From Desulfuromusa sp. (GTDB lineage Bacteria > Desulfobacterota > Desulfuromonadia > Desulfuromonadales > Geopsychrobacteraceae): a stretch of DNA of 6,328 nucleotides. The notes beneath the pieces were generated by a model. It was not told the DNA's origin. It made no database searches and worked only from the letters and a program-made list of their open reading frames with translations. Within the stretch, counting starts at the first letter, position 1. Every line of letters starts with the position of its first letter. Location of the stretch: positions 1-6,328 of the forward strand of contig JAOZMV010000091.1 of NCBI GenBank assembly GCA_029934095.1, written 5' to 3'. Below are positions 1-6,328 of this stretch, one piece after another. The position numbers and the translations under genes were made by a program.

Positions 1-1167
1 CATGCCCAGACCCGTTTTTATGTCTGTTATGCCGTTTCGGTTGGCGCTGCGATGGGTGCCGCATTTGCTGGCAACCTGTTCACTCTGTACCTGTTCTACG
101 AGATGGTTTCCATTTTTACCTATCCTCTGGTTATGCACCATCAGGATCAGGAGGGCTATTGGGGCGCCAAGAAATATATCGTTTATCTGATGTTCACCTC
201 AAAGGCATTTCTGTTGCCGGCGATGATCATCATCTACGTCCTTTGCGGAACTCTTGATTTTAACTCCGCCAGTATTGCTACTGGAATTTTCCCGGCTGAG
301 GCTGATCGCTTTGTTGTTGGGATTGCTTACCTGCTTTGTTTCTTCGGATTTGCCAAAGCAGGTGTTATGCCTTTCCATAACTGGTTGCCCGACGCAATGG
401 TTGCACCAACTCCGGTCAGTGCCTTGCTTCACGCTGTTGTTGTTGTCAAGGTTGGTGTCTTCTCTATCAGTCGTGTCATGCTATCTATCTTTGGCACCGA
501 CATGCTGGCTGACACTGGTCTCGGGTTAATGACCGCATATTTTGTCTCATTTACGATCCTGACCGCATCGGTGATTGCTCTTACCAAAGACAACCTCAAG
601 GCACGCCTCGCTTATTCAACTGTCAGCCAGTTATCTTATATTATTCTCGGTGTTGCGATGCTGACCCCGAATTCTATTACTGGTGGTCTGGTTCATATTG
701 CCAACCACGCATTTGCCAAAATCACCCTGTTTTTTGCCGCAGGTTGTATTTTTGTCGCCAGCGGAAAAAAGAATATCTCAGAGATGGGGGGGCTTGGCAA
801 GCGAATGCCTTGGACCATGGTGGCTTTTGGCCTTGCTTCGCTGGGGATGATTGGTGTCCCTCCGGTGGGTGGCTTTGTGACCAAATGGTATCTAGCTTTG
901 GGAACAATTGATCTTCATAACTGGATTTTACTGACTGTTCTCCTGGTGAGTAGTTTGCTCAATGCCGGTTACTTTGTCCCGGTCGTTCTTAAGGCCTTTT
1001 TTGGCAAGCCATTGCCTGCCGATGAAGGTTTAACCAGTAGTCTTGAGGGGAAACCTCTGATTATGTTTATGGTTGTTCCACTGGTTATAACTGGCGCAAT
1101 TTCGGTGTTGATTGGTGTTTATCCCACCCTGTTCCTGGACCTCATTAACCTTATGGTGAAGTCATGA
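1..1167 (+). CDS. Proton-conducting antiporter-like membrane subunit (NuoL/MrpA/MrpD family), 5'-truncated
   Basis: This is an integral membrane ion-translocating subunit of a complex I-type enzyme. The frame is open from base 1, and the first 17 codons (including QTRFY) read as family-like sequence. The ATG at 52 is therefore internal and the true start lies upstream. There are 388 visible residues, so roughly 100 N-terminal residues (the first helices) are probably missing. Family residues seen in visible numbering: the TM5 Glu34 (LYLFYEM); the TM7 Lys119 just before MPFHNWLPDAM; the TM8 Lys150 in VVVVKVGVF; NLKARLAYSTVSQLSYI; and the TM12 Lys295 in GGFVTKWY. The segment APTPVSALLHA and the AYSTVSQ motif are closer to NuoL/MrpA than to MrpD. 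The protein ends soon after its last helix and lacks the long NuoL lateral-helix tail. The stop codon overlaps the next start (ATGA), which indicates translational coupling. The family call is firm. Whether to name it NuoL, MrpA-like or MrpD-like is open. Confidence 0.9.
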   Translation, partial: HAQTRFYVCYAVSVGAAMGAAFAGNLFTLYLFYEMVSIFTYPLVMHHQDQEGYWGAKKYIVYLMFTSKAFLLPAMIIIYVLCGTLDFNSASIATGIFPAEADRFVVGIAYLLCFFGFAKAGVMPFHNWLPDAMVAPTPVSALLHAVVVVKVGVFSISRVMLSIFGTDMLADTGLGLMTAYFVSFTILTASVIALTKDNLKARLAYSTVSQLSYIILGVAMLTPNSITGGLVHIANHAFAKITLFFAAGCIFVASGKKNISEMGGLGKRMPWTMVAFGLASLGMIGVPPVGGFVTKWYLALGTIDLHNWILLTVLLVSSLLNAGYFVPVVLKAFFGKPLPADEGLTSSLEGKPLIMFMVVPLVITGAISVLIGVYPTLFLDLINLMVKS

Positions 1168-1412
1168 TTGTAAATTTTCTAACTTATTTGCGGGAAAGAC
1201 CAGGTCTGTTGAAGTGGTCGTTTCTGGCCTATTTAGCGTTTGCTCTGGTTTTTGATTTCTTTGCCGACCGTCATCATGCACATTTCTGGGGCGATCATCT
1301 GGTGGGCTTCTGGGCGGTATTCGGTCTGGTCGGGTGTCTGGCAATGATTGTTCTCTGCAAAGGGCTGTCGCACGTATGGCTGGAGAGGGACAAGGATCAT
1401 TATGACAAGTAG
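1164..1412 (+). CDS. Small two-helix membrane protein, probable accessory subunit of the antiporter module
   Basis: This encodes 82 residues of unknown function. Two hydrophobic helices are visible, at about residues 15-33 and 47-65. They are joined by a short, histidine-rich loop, HHAHFWGDH (37-45), and followed by a charged tail ending DHYDK. The start overlaps the upstream stop as ATGA, with GGTGAAG just upstream as a weak ribosome site. An in-frame TAA at 1146-1148 rules out an earlier start. The end overlaps the next gene by 11 nt, so translation of all three genes is likely coupled. Being wedged between two antiporter subunits suggests a structural or assembly role in the membrane arm. 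It does not look like MrpC/NuoK (three helices), MrpE or MrpF, although weak relatedness cannot be excluded by eye. I recall similar small proteins at this place in related operons, but I cannot verify that here. Confidence 0.85.
   Translation: MIVNFLTYLRERPGLLKWSFLAYLAFALVFDFFADRHHAHFWGDHLVGFWAVFGLVGCLAMIVLCKGLSHVWLERDKDHYDK
1392..1396 (+). promoter_or_regulatory. Ribosome binding site that fixes the start of the 588-residue antiporter gene
   Basis: AAGGA lies 5 nt before the ATG at 1402, inside the 3' end of the 82-residue gene. It supports that ATG over the upstream in-frame TTG at 1348, which has no comparable site and would add 18 polar residues not expected in this family. Confidence 0.7.
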
Positions 1413-3168
1413 TATTTTCATGCATCCAGCCACCATGTTCATTATTGGTGCGCTGCTCCTCCCCTTAGCTAAAAAGTTCAAGGTCCAGAAGATCTGGCTG
1501 GTACTGATACCACTGGTGGCATTTATTCAGATTCAGTATTTACCAGAATCATTCGGTAAGGTTGAGTGGTTGGGCTTTGAGCTGCAGTTTGGTCGGGTTG
1601 ACAAACTGACGATGGTCTTTTTACACGTTTTCACCTTGATGGCATTGATTGGCAGTATCTTCGGTCTCCATGTCAAGGAAAGTGGCCAACATATAGCTGC
1701 CTGGTTATACGTGGCAGGCTCGCTAGGAACGACGCTGGCTGGTGACTATCTGACCGTATTTATTTTCTGGGAACTGATGGCTTTTGCTTCAGTTTTCCTG
1801 ATCTGGTATCGAAAGCGGAAAAAGTCTATCGATGCTGGCTACCGCTACCTGCTGGTGCACACTTTTGGCGGTCTGATACTGCTGGGCGGAATCTTCCTGC
1901 GCTATCAGAATGTTGGTGATCTCACTTTTGAGTTGATCTCGGTCGATAATGCAACCCTTGCCGATTATCTGATTATGATTGGCTTTATGCTCAATGCGGC
2001 GGTGCCGCCAATTCATGCCTGGCTACCGGATGCTTATCCTGAAGCAACGGTCACCGGTGCAGTCTTTATGTGTGCCTTTACGACCAAAACCGCCGTTTAT
2101 GTTCTTGCTCGCGGCTTTGCCGGGTTTCAAGTTCTGGCAATCATGGGAGCTATCATGACCCTGTACGGGGTCGCTTACGCGGTCATTGAAAACGATGCCC
2201 GGCGGATACTGGCGTATCATATCGTCAGTCAGGTCGGCTACATGGTCTGTGCGGTTGGTATTGGTACCGAGATGGCGATCAACGGTGCCAGTGCTCATGC
2301 CTATGCCCATATCCTCTACAAAGCGCTGTTGTTCATGGGGATTGGCAGTGTTCTGGAGATGACGGGACGCTCCAAACTCAGCGAGTTGGGCGGCTTATAT
2401 AAATATATGCCGTACACCATGATATTTACTGTCATTGGTGGAATTGCAATCTCCGGCTTCCCGCTGACCAGTGGCTTTATCAGTAAGTCAATGATCATTG
2501 CTGCAGCGGGTAATAACCACCAGCTCATCATTATGGGTATGTTGTTGCTGGCAGCAGTTGGTACCTTCTTGTCGGTTGGAATTAAATTGCCGTATTATGT
2601 TTTCTTTGGACCCAAAGATAGTGGTCTCACACCCAAAGAAGCCCCCTGGAATATGCAAGTCGCCATGGGTATGGCTGCTTTTATGTGTTTTTTCCTCGGT
2701 TTCTACCCCGACTATCTTTATGACATGCTCCCCTATGCCGTTAGCTATCATCCCTACACCAGTTACCATTTGGCCGAGACATTCCACATTCTTGGTTTCA
2801 CTGGCCTTGGTTTCTACCTGATGGTCAAGTACCTCAAGCCTCACGATGTTTCCAATCTTGATCTTGACTGGTTCTACCGTCGCGGTGCTGATTGGTTCAT
2901 GTGGGTCGCCCGCAAGCCGGTTAGTGCGACCAACGAATGGGTCAGCAATATTTATCAAAGTGTTGGTCTACGCCTCACTATGGCGCTGGCACGTGCGGTA
3001 TCCTGGTTTGACTGGGAGGGGATCGATTGGGCTCTCGACGGCAGCGCCCGCGGTGTTGTTAAAGGTGGAGAACAGGTACGACAGTTTCAGACCGGGAAGT
3101 TGCAGCATTATATTGGCGCTGCAGTGGCCCTGTTGTTCATAGTGCTTATCGTTGTGGTTCTGGTCTGA
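1402..3168 (+). CDS. Proton-conducting antiporter-like subunit with NuoL-type C-terminal tail (MrpD/NuoL family)
   Basis: This is a 588-residue polytopic membrane subunit, likely an ion-translocating unit of the complex I arm. The core shows the TM5 Glu124 (IFWELMAF), VPPIHAWLPDAYPEA (201-215), the TM8 Lys229 (TTKTAVYVLAR), RRILAYHIVSQVGYM (268-281), Lys307 in YAHILYKALL, and the TM12 Lys362 (GFISKS). The loop PDAYPEATVTGAV and the AYHIVSQ motif are MrpD-like. At the place of the TM7 lysine there is Asn198 (MLNAAVPP), so one canonical proton-path residue is absent. After a helix at about 456-476 comes a roughly 90-residue, Trp- and Arg-rich segment (LDLDWFYRRGADWF, then WFDWEGIDWALDG). It is followed by QTGKLQHY (563-570) and a final helix reaching the C-terminus, the layout of the NuoL lateral helix plus terminal anchor. 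The start at 1402 is chosen for its Shine-Dalgarno site and its 11-nt overlap with the preceding gene. Automated annotation would probably call it Na+/H+ antiporter subunit D or NuoL. Confidence 0.92.
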   Translation: MTSSIFMHPATMFIIGALLLPLAKKFKVQKIWLVLIPLVAFIQIQYLPESFGKVEWLGFELQFGRVDKLTMVFLHVFTLMALIGSIFGLHVKESGQHIAAWLYVAGSLGTTLAGDYLTVFIFWELMAFASVFLIWYRKRKKSIDAGYRYLLVHTFGGLILLGGIFLRYQNVGDLTFELISVDNATLADYLIMIGFMLNAAVPPIHAWLPDAYPEATVTGAVFMCAFTTKTAVYVLARGFAGFQVLAIMGAIMTLYGVAYAVIENDARRILAYHIVSQVGYMVCAVGIGTEMAINGASAHAYAHILYKALLFMGIGSVLEMTGRSKLSELGGLYKYMPYTMIFTVIGGIAISGFPLTSGFISKSMIIAAAGNNHQLIIMGMLLLAAVGTFLSVGIKLPYYVFFGPKDSGLTPKEAPWNMQVAMGMAAFMCFFLGFYPDYLYDMLPYAVSYHPYTSYHLAETFHILGFTGLGFYLMVKYLKPHDVSNLDLDWFYRRGADWFMWVARKPVSATNEWVSNIYQSVGLRLTMALARAVSWFDWEGIDWALDGSARGVVKGGEQVRQFQTGKLQHYIGAAVALLFIVLIVVVLV

Positions 3169-3169
3169 C

Positions 3170-3193
3170 CCTGTCCGCTAATTAACGGACAGG
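3170..3193 (+). repeat. Perfect intercistronic inverted repeat (hairpin)
   Basis: CCTGTCCG (3170-3177) and CGGACAGG (3186-3193) are perfect 8-bp reverse complements around the AT-rich loop CTAATTAA. The left arm starts two bases after the stop codon of the 588-residue subunit. No T-run follows, so it is unlikely to be a strong intrinsic terminator. A role in mRNA processing, 3' stability or partial attenuation before nuoM is possible. The structure is seen directly; its function is inference. Confidence 0.6.
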
Positions 3194-3219
3194 TAATTAC
3201 TCTTAGACAGTAGGAAGTC

Positions 3220-4818
3220 ATGGAAAACTATCTAATCCTGAATACATTGAATTTTCCGATTTTATCGTTGCTGCTGATCGTACCGGTGGTCGGAGCCATT
3301 GTGGCCATGTTCTTACGTGGTGATACGGTGCTTAAAATCTGGGGTCTGGCCGTCACTCTGGCCACGGCACTGGTTTCTCTGCCGTTGTGGAGCTATTTTG
3401 ATCAAACCACAGCGAAGTATCAGTTTGTTGAACTGCGTCACTGGTTTCCTGCTTTGGATCTAGATTATGTCGTCGGGGTCGACGGGATCAGCGTCCTGCT
3501 GGTACTTCTTACCACTCTGGTGATGCCTCTTTGTATCCTCTGTTCATGGACTTATATTAAAACCCGCTGGAAAGAGTTTGTCATTGTCACCTTGCTGATG
3601 GAAACTGCCATGCTCGGAGTTTTTGTCAGTTTGAACACGGTGCTGTTCTGGATCTTCTGGGAGGGGATGCTGGTCCCCATGTACCTGATCATTGCTATCT
3701 GGGGCGGGGCACGTAAAGATTACGCATCAATCAAGTTCTTTCTCTATACTTTTACCGGGAGTATTTTTCTGCTGGTTGCAATCGTGGCGATGTATATCAA
3801 AACCGGAACCTTTTTTATCCCGGACTTGATGGCTTATAGTTTCGGTTTCTCCTATCAAGTGTGGATATTCCTGGCTTGTGCTCTCGGTTTTGCCATCAAA
3901 ATGCCGATGTTTCCTTTCCATACCTGGTTGCCCGCAGCTCACGTTGAGGCACCGGTTGCCGGATCGGTTATCCTCGCCAGTATTTTGTTGAAAATGGGTG
4001 GTTACGGCTTCTTGCGCTTCTGCCTGCCGATGGCACCGGCTGCGACGGTATACTTTGTGCCATTGCTGCTGACGATGTCGTTAATCAGCATTATTGTTGG
4101 TGGTTATCTGGCCTTGGGGCAATCGGATATTAAAAAACTGATAGCCTATTCTTCCGTTGGCCACATGGGTTTTGTCACCCTTGGGATTTTTCTCCTCAAT
4201 GATGCCGGGATCAAAGGTGCGATGCTGCAGATGATCAACCACGGGATTACAACAGGTGCTCTGTTTATCCTGATCGGAATTATCTATGAGCGAACTCACA
4301 GTCGTGAGATTGGTGATAACAGTAAGCTGGGGATGTTCATGCCGATTTATGTCACCTTTTTGGGCATATTCTCTCTGTCATCACTGGCTTTCCCGGGAAC
4401 CAACAGTTTTGTCAGCGAGTTTCTAGTACTCTTTGGTGCTTTCGACAAATTTCCGCTGGTTGGTGCTGTTTCGATCCTCGGGGCAGTTCTCGCTGCGGCG
4501 TACATGTTGCGCTTGATGCAAAAAATGGTCTGGGACGATTCCGATGGTCATGTGCCTCATGGAGAGCTTGCGGAAGAACGCAAGCGGATCCTGTTCGATT
4601 GCAACTATCGTGAAGTCGCTCAACTGGCGTTCTTAACTATCTTTGTTTTTTGGATTGGTCTCCACCCGACACCATTACTTGATATGATGGATTCCAGCGT
4701 CGCTCACCTGATTCATCAAATTGATGCTGGTGCTCTACCTGAAGCGGTAGGACATGGTCAGGAACATGGTCATGCGATGTTGGAAAATGCAGGAATTTGG
4801 ATCAAGAACCTCTTTTAA
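3220..4818 (+). CDS. nuoM: NADH-quinone oxidoreductase subunit M (proton-pumping membrane subunit)
   Basis: NuoM is one of the antiporter-like subunits of the complex I membrane arm and couples quinone reduction to proton export. The 532-residue product is slightly longer than E. coli NuoM (about 509). The family signature residues are all present: Glu148 in FWIFWEGM (E. coli E144), Lys227 in GFAIKMPMFPFHTWLP (E. coli K234), Lys258 in ILLKMGGYG (E. coli K265), and the NuoM-specific TM12 Glu400 in NSFVSEF (E. coli E407), where other subunits have Lys. SSVGHMGFV (311-319) and LQMINHGITTGALF (336-349) are also typical. The start is secure: an in-frame TAG at 3211-3213 blocks any earlier start, and AGGAAG at 3212-3217 precedes the ATG. 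The last 30 or so residues include a small histidine cluster, GHGQEHGH (511-518), which lies beyond the family core. The gene is 51 nt after the upstream antiporter and 22 nt before nuoN. Confidence 0.97.
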   Translation: MENYLILNTLNFPILSLLLIVPVVGAIVAMFLRGDTVLKIWGLAVTLATALVSLPLWSYFDQTTAKYQFVELRHWFPALDLDYVVGVDGISVLLVLLTTLVMPLCILCSWTYIKTRWKEFVIVTLLMETAMLGVFVSLNTVLFWIFWEGMLVPMYLIIAIWGGARKDYASIKFFLYTFTGSIFLLVAIVAMYIKTGTFFIPDLMAYSFGFSYQVWIFLACALGFAIKMPMFPFHTWLPAAHVEAPVAGSVILASILLKMGGYGFLRFCLPMAPAATVYFVPLLLTMSLISIIVGGYLALGQSDIKKLIAYSSVGHMGFVTLGIFLLNDAGIKGAMLQMINHGITTGALFILIGIIYERTHSREIGDNSKLGMFMPIYVTFLGIFSLSSLAFPGTNSFVSEFLVLFGAFDKFPLVGAVSILGAVLAAAYMLRLMQKMVWDDSDGHVPHGELAEERKRILFDCNYREVAQLAFLTIFVFWIGLHPTPLLDMMDSSVAHLIHQIDAGALPEAVGHGQEHGHAMLENAGIWIKNLF

Positions 4819-4840
4819 CTAAAAAGAATCGGATCAACTT

Positions 4841-6259
4841 ATGTTAAACACGGTTTTTATGCCAGAAATTGCCCTGATGCTAACCACCTTGGTTTTGTTT
4901 TTCATGACCTTGGGCAAATTTCGCACCGGTACTGTTCAGGCAGTGAGTCTGGTGCTGGTGGCGATCACTCTGGTTATTACCTTTGCCAGTCTTGGTACTC
5001 AGGGGCTCATGTTCTATGATGTCTATCAGATTGATGCCCTGTCTCAGTTATTCAAAGTAGTGATTGTCTTCGGTCTGTTCTTGGTTTTCTTCCTGGGTCG
5101 TGATCTGCTTGGGATTCAAGAAAAGTTGCACACAGAATACAACATGTTTCTGGCAATAAGCGCCTTGGGTTTGATGTTTTTAAGTAGCTCGGTTGAACTT
5201 TTGACTATCTTGCTCAGTCTGGAAATCTCATCTTACGCATTGTATGTCGTTATCCCGTTTCGACGTGGTCAGGGTCGATTGCATGTCGAGGCTGGAATCA
5301 AGTACATCCTCTTCGGCGCAGCATCAACCGGGCTGACTCTCTATGGAATGAGTTATGTCTTTGGTTTAGCACATACCACTTACTTATCGGAGCTTACTGA
5401 GAAATTGCCGGGCCTGGTTGCAACCCAACCTTTGGCTGTCATTGCAATTGTTCTGGTCATGGTCGCATTTTTCTATAAACTGGCGCTGTTCCCCATGCAT
5501 TTCTGGGCACCTGATGTCTATCAGGGTGCTGCCAACGAGACCACCAGCTTTGTCGCAACCCTCCCCAAGGTCGGTGCGGTGCTGTTGTTGCTGCGATTTG
5601 TTGCAGTTGCCGGTGTTGATATCTCGCAAGTGACCTGGGTTCTGGCCGCCATTGCAGTATTGTCGATGGTCTTTGGTAACTTCAGTGCGTTGGTACAAAC
5701 TGATCTGAAGCGCTTGCTTGCTTATTCCAGTATTGCCCATGCCGGCTATGTCATGATTGGTATTTTGACTGCTGATAAGATGGGGATGGCCGCTGCGGTA
5801 TTCTATGTCGTTGGTTACCTATTGATGAACCTTGGTGCATTCTATGTTATCTACAATATTGCCCCCAAAGGGGAGAATGTTACCTTTGATGATCTAAAGG
5901 GACTGTCACGTCGTTCTCCGTTGCTGGCATTAACTCTGTTGGTATCAGTTTTTGGTATGGCGGGTATCCCACCGACCATCGGTTTCATTGGCAAGTTCAT
6001 GATTTTTACCGGAGCTCTGCATAAAGGCTTTTACGCTTTGGTTATTATTGCCGTGATGAATGCTGCGGTTGCTGCTTTTTACTACCTGAAAATGGCAAGA
6101 GCCGCATACTGTGCTGCGGACGATGAGCAAGAAGCGATTATCCTCCCCTTTGGCGCAAAGCTTATGGGAACATTCTTCATCCTTGCAATTATTTTGATTG
6201 GTGCATTGCCACAAAGCCTTCTCGCAGCAGCCAAAAATGCTGTTGCAACCCTGCTTTAA
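4841..6259 (+). CDS. nuoN: NADH-quinone oxidoreductase subunit N (proton-pumping membrane subunit)
   Basis: NuoN is the antiporter-like subunit of the complex I arm that packs against NuoK and lies nearest the quinone-binding end. The product is 472 residues, close to the usual 470-490. Diagnostic features are Glu128 in LLSLEISSYALYV (E. coli E133), Lys213 in FYKLALFPMHFWAPDVYQGA (E. coli K217), Lys243 in ATLPKVGAV (E. coli K247), LKRLLAYSSIAHAGY (289-303), VGYLLMNLGAF (324-334), and the TM12 Lys385 in GIPPTIGFIGKF (E. coli K395). All proposed proton-path residues are therefore intact. An in-frame TAA at 4820-4822 with no other start codon in between makes ATG 4841 the first possible start. 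The ribosome site is weak (GGA at 4831-4833), so reinitiation after nuoM probably helps. nuoN is the usual last gene of nuo operons, and a hairpin follows it. Confidence 0.97.
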   Translation: MLNTVFMPEIALMLTTLVLFFMTLGKFRTGTVQAVSLVLVAITLVITFASLGTQGLMFYDVYQIDALSQLFKVVIVFGLFLVFFLGRDLLGIQEKLHTEYNMFLAISALGLMFLSSSVELLTILLSLEISSYALYVVIPFRRGQGRLHVEAGIKYILFGAASTGLTLYGMSYVFGLAHTTYLSELTEKLPGLVATQPLAVIAIVLVMVAFFYKLALFPMHFWAPDVYQGAANETTSFVATLPKVGAVLLLLRFVAVAGVDISQVTWVLAAIAVLSMVFGNFSALVQTDLKRLLAYSSIAHAGYVMIGILTADKMGMAAAVFYVVGYLLMNLGAFYVIYNIAPKGENVTFDDLKGLSRRSPLLALTLLVSVFGMAGIPPTIGFIGKFMIFTGALHKGFYALVIIAVMNAAVAAFYYLKMARAAYCAADDEQEAIILPFGAKLMGTFFILAIILIGALPQSLLAAAKNAVATLL

Positions 6260-6287
6260 GGCTCCTCATTGAAAATATTGGATTTGA

Positions 6288-6319
6288 AGAAGGCTCACCT
6301 TTAGCGGGGTGAGCCTTCT
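6288..6319 (+). terminator. Probable operon terminator hairpin after nuoN
   Basis: AGAAGGCTCACC (6288-6299) and GGTGAGCCTTCT (6308-6319) form a perfect 12-bp stem with an 8-nt loop, starting 29 nt after the nuoN stop. This fits the end of the operon. The T-run is poor: CAGTCTTTA follows the stem and the window ends there. It may be a weak intrinsic terminator or a stable 3' end rather than a textbook one. The perfect symmetry would also allow use from a convergent gene on the other strand. Confidence 0.75.
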
Positions 6320-6328
6320 CAGTCTTTA

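Noticed and set aside
52..54. ATG as the start of the first gene
   Set aside because: The frame is open to base 1, and the 17 codons before this ATG encode family-like sequence (QTRFY and a hydrophobic run). The missing first helices also require an upstream start.
1348..1350. In-frame TTG as the start of the 588-residue antiporter
   Set aside because: It would add 18 polar residues that duplicate another frame of the small gene. The ATG at 1402 has AAGGA at proper spacing.
2488..2958. 156-codon open frame on the minus strand
   Set aside because: It lies wholly inside the 588-residue antiporter gene. Its translation has no recognisable domain and it has no supporting context. It is a shadow frame.
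1..3168. Mrp-type Na+/H+ antiporter operon
   Set aside because: The small mrpB/C/E/F/G genes are not seen between the antiporters, and clear nuoM and nuoN follow directly. A complex I membrane arm fits better, though Mrp-like ancestry of the first two pumps remains likely.
5384..5740. 118-codon open frame on the minus strand
   Set aside because: It is antisense to nuoN, and its Gln/Asn/His-rich product is what the complement of a hydrophobic gene typically gives.
1..6259. Membrane-bound hydrogenase or formate hydrogenlyase (Hyf/Hyc/Ech) module
   Set aside because: No hydrogenase or ferredoxin subunit is present in the window, and the NuoM and NuoN signature residues, including the NuoM-specific Glu400, point to complex I. 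Upstream genes would settle it.

Overview
The window is a run of five co-directional (+ strand) genes that together encode most of the membrane pumping arm of a respiratory complex I (NDH-1). It ends in a strong hairpin that probably terminates the operon. The genes are: a 5'-truncated antiporter-like subunit (1-1167); a small two-helix membrane protein of 82 residues (1164-1412); a 588-residue antiporter-like subunit with a NuoL-style C-terminal tail (1402-3168); NuoM (3220-4818); and NuoN (4841-6259). The first three overlap by 4 and 11 nt and the last two follow after gaps of 51 and 22 nt, so this reads as one transcription unit. The genes for the peripheral arm and for NuoH/J/K would be expected upstream, outside the window.

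The organism cannot be named from the sequence alone. By eye the base composition is moderate (somewhat under 50% G+C), the DNA is bacterial, and the Shine-Dalgarno sites are ordinary. From memory, the order 'MrpD-family antiporter, small protein, second MrpD-family antiporter, NuoM, NuoN' resembles Desulfobacterota and especially Desulfuromonadales-type bacteria (anaerobic sulfur or metal reducers). I hold that assignment at moderate confidence.

How the genes work together: each large protein belongs to the proton-conducting transporter family (NuoL/M/N, MrpA/D), and each carries the buried charged residues used for proton translocation, with one exception. The canonical complex I arm has three such subunits (L, M, N). 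Here there are four, and no ordinary NuoL is seen. The NuoL role seems to be shared between, or extended by, the first antiporter (NuoL/MrpA-like core, no long tail) and the 588-residue one (MrpD-like core plus lateral-helix tail). The small protein sits between them and is translationally coupled to both, so it is a plausible accessory subunit at their interface. A longer arm could change the number of ions pumped per electron pair, but that is inference.

No RNA genes, mobile elements, CRISPR arrays, convincing internal promoters or long non-coding stretches were seen. The only non-coding DNA is the 51-nt gap holding a perfect hairpin (3169-3219), the 22-nt nuoM-nuoN gap, and the 69-nt tail with the terminator-like hairpin.
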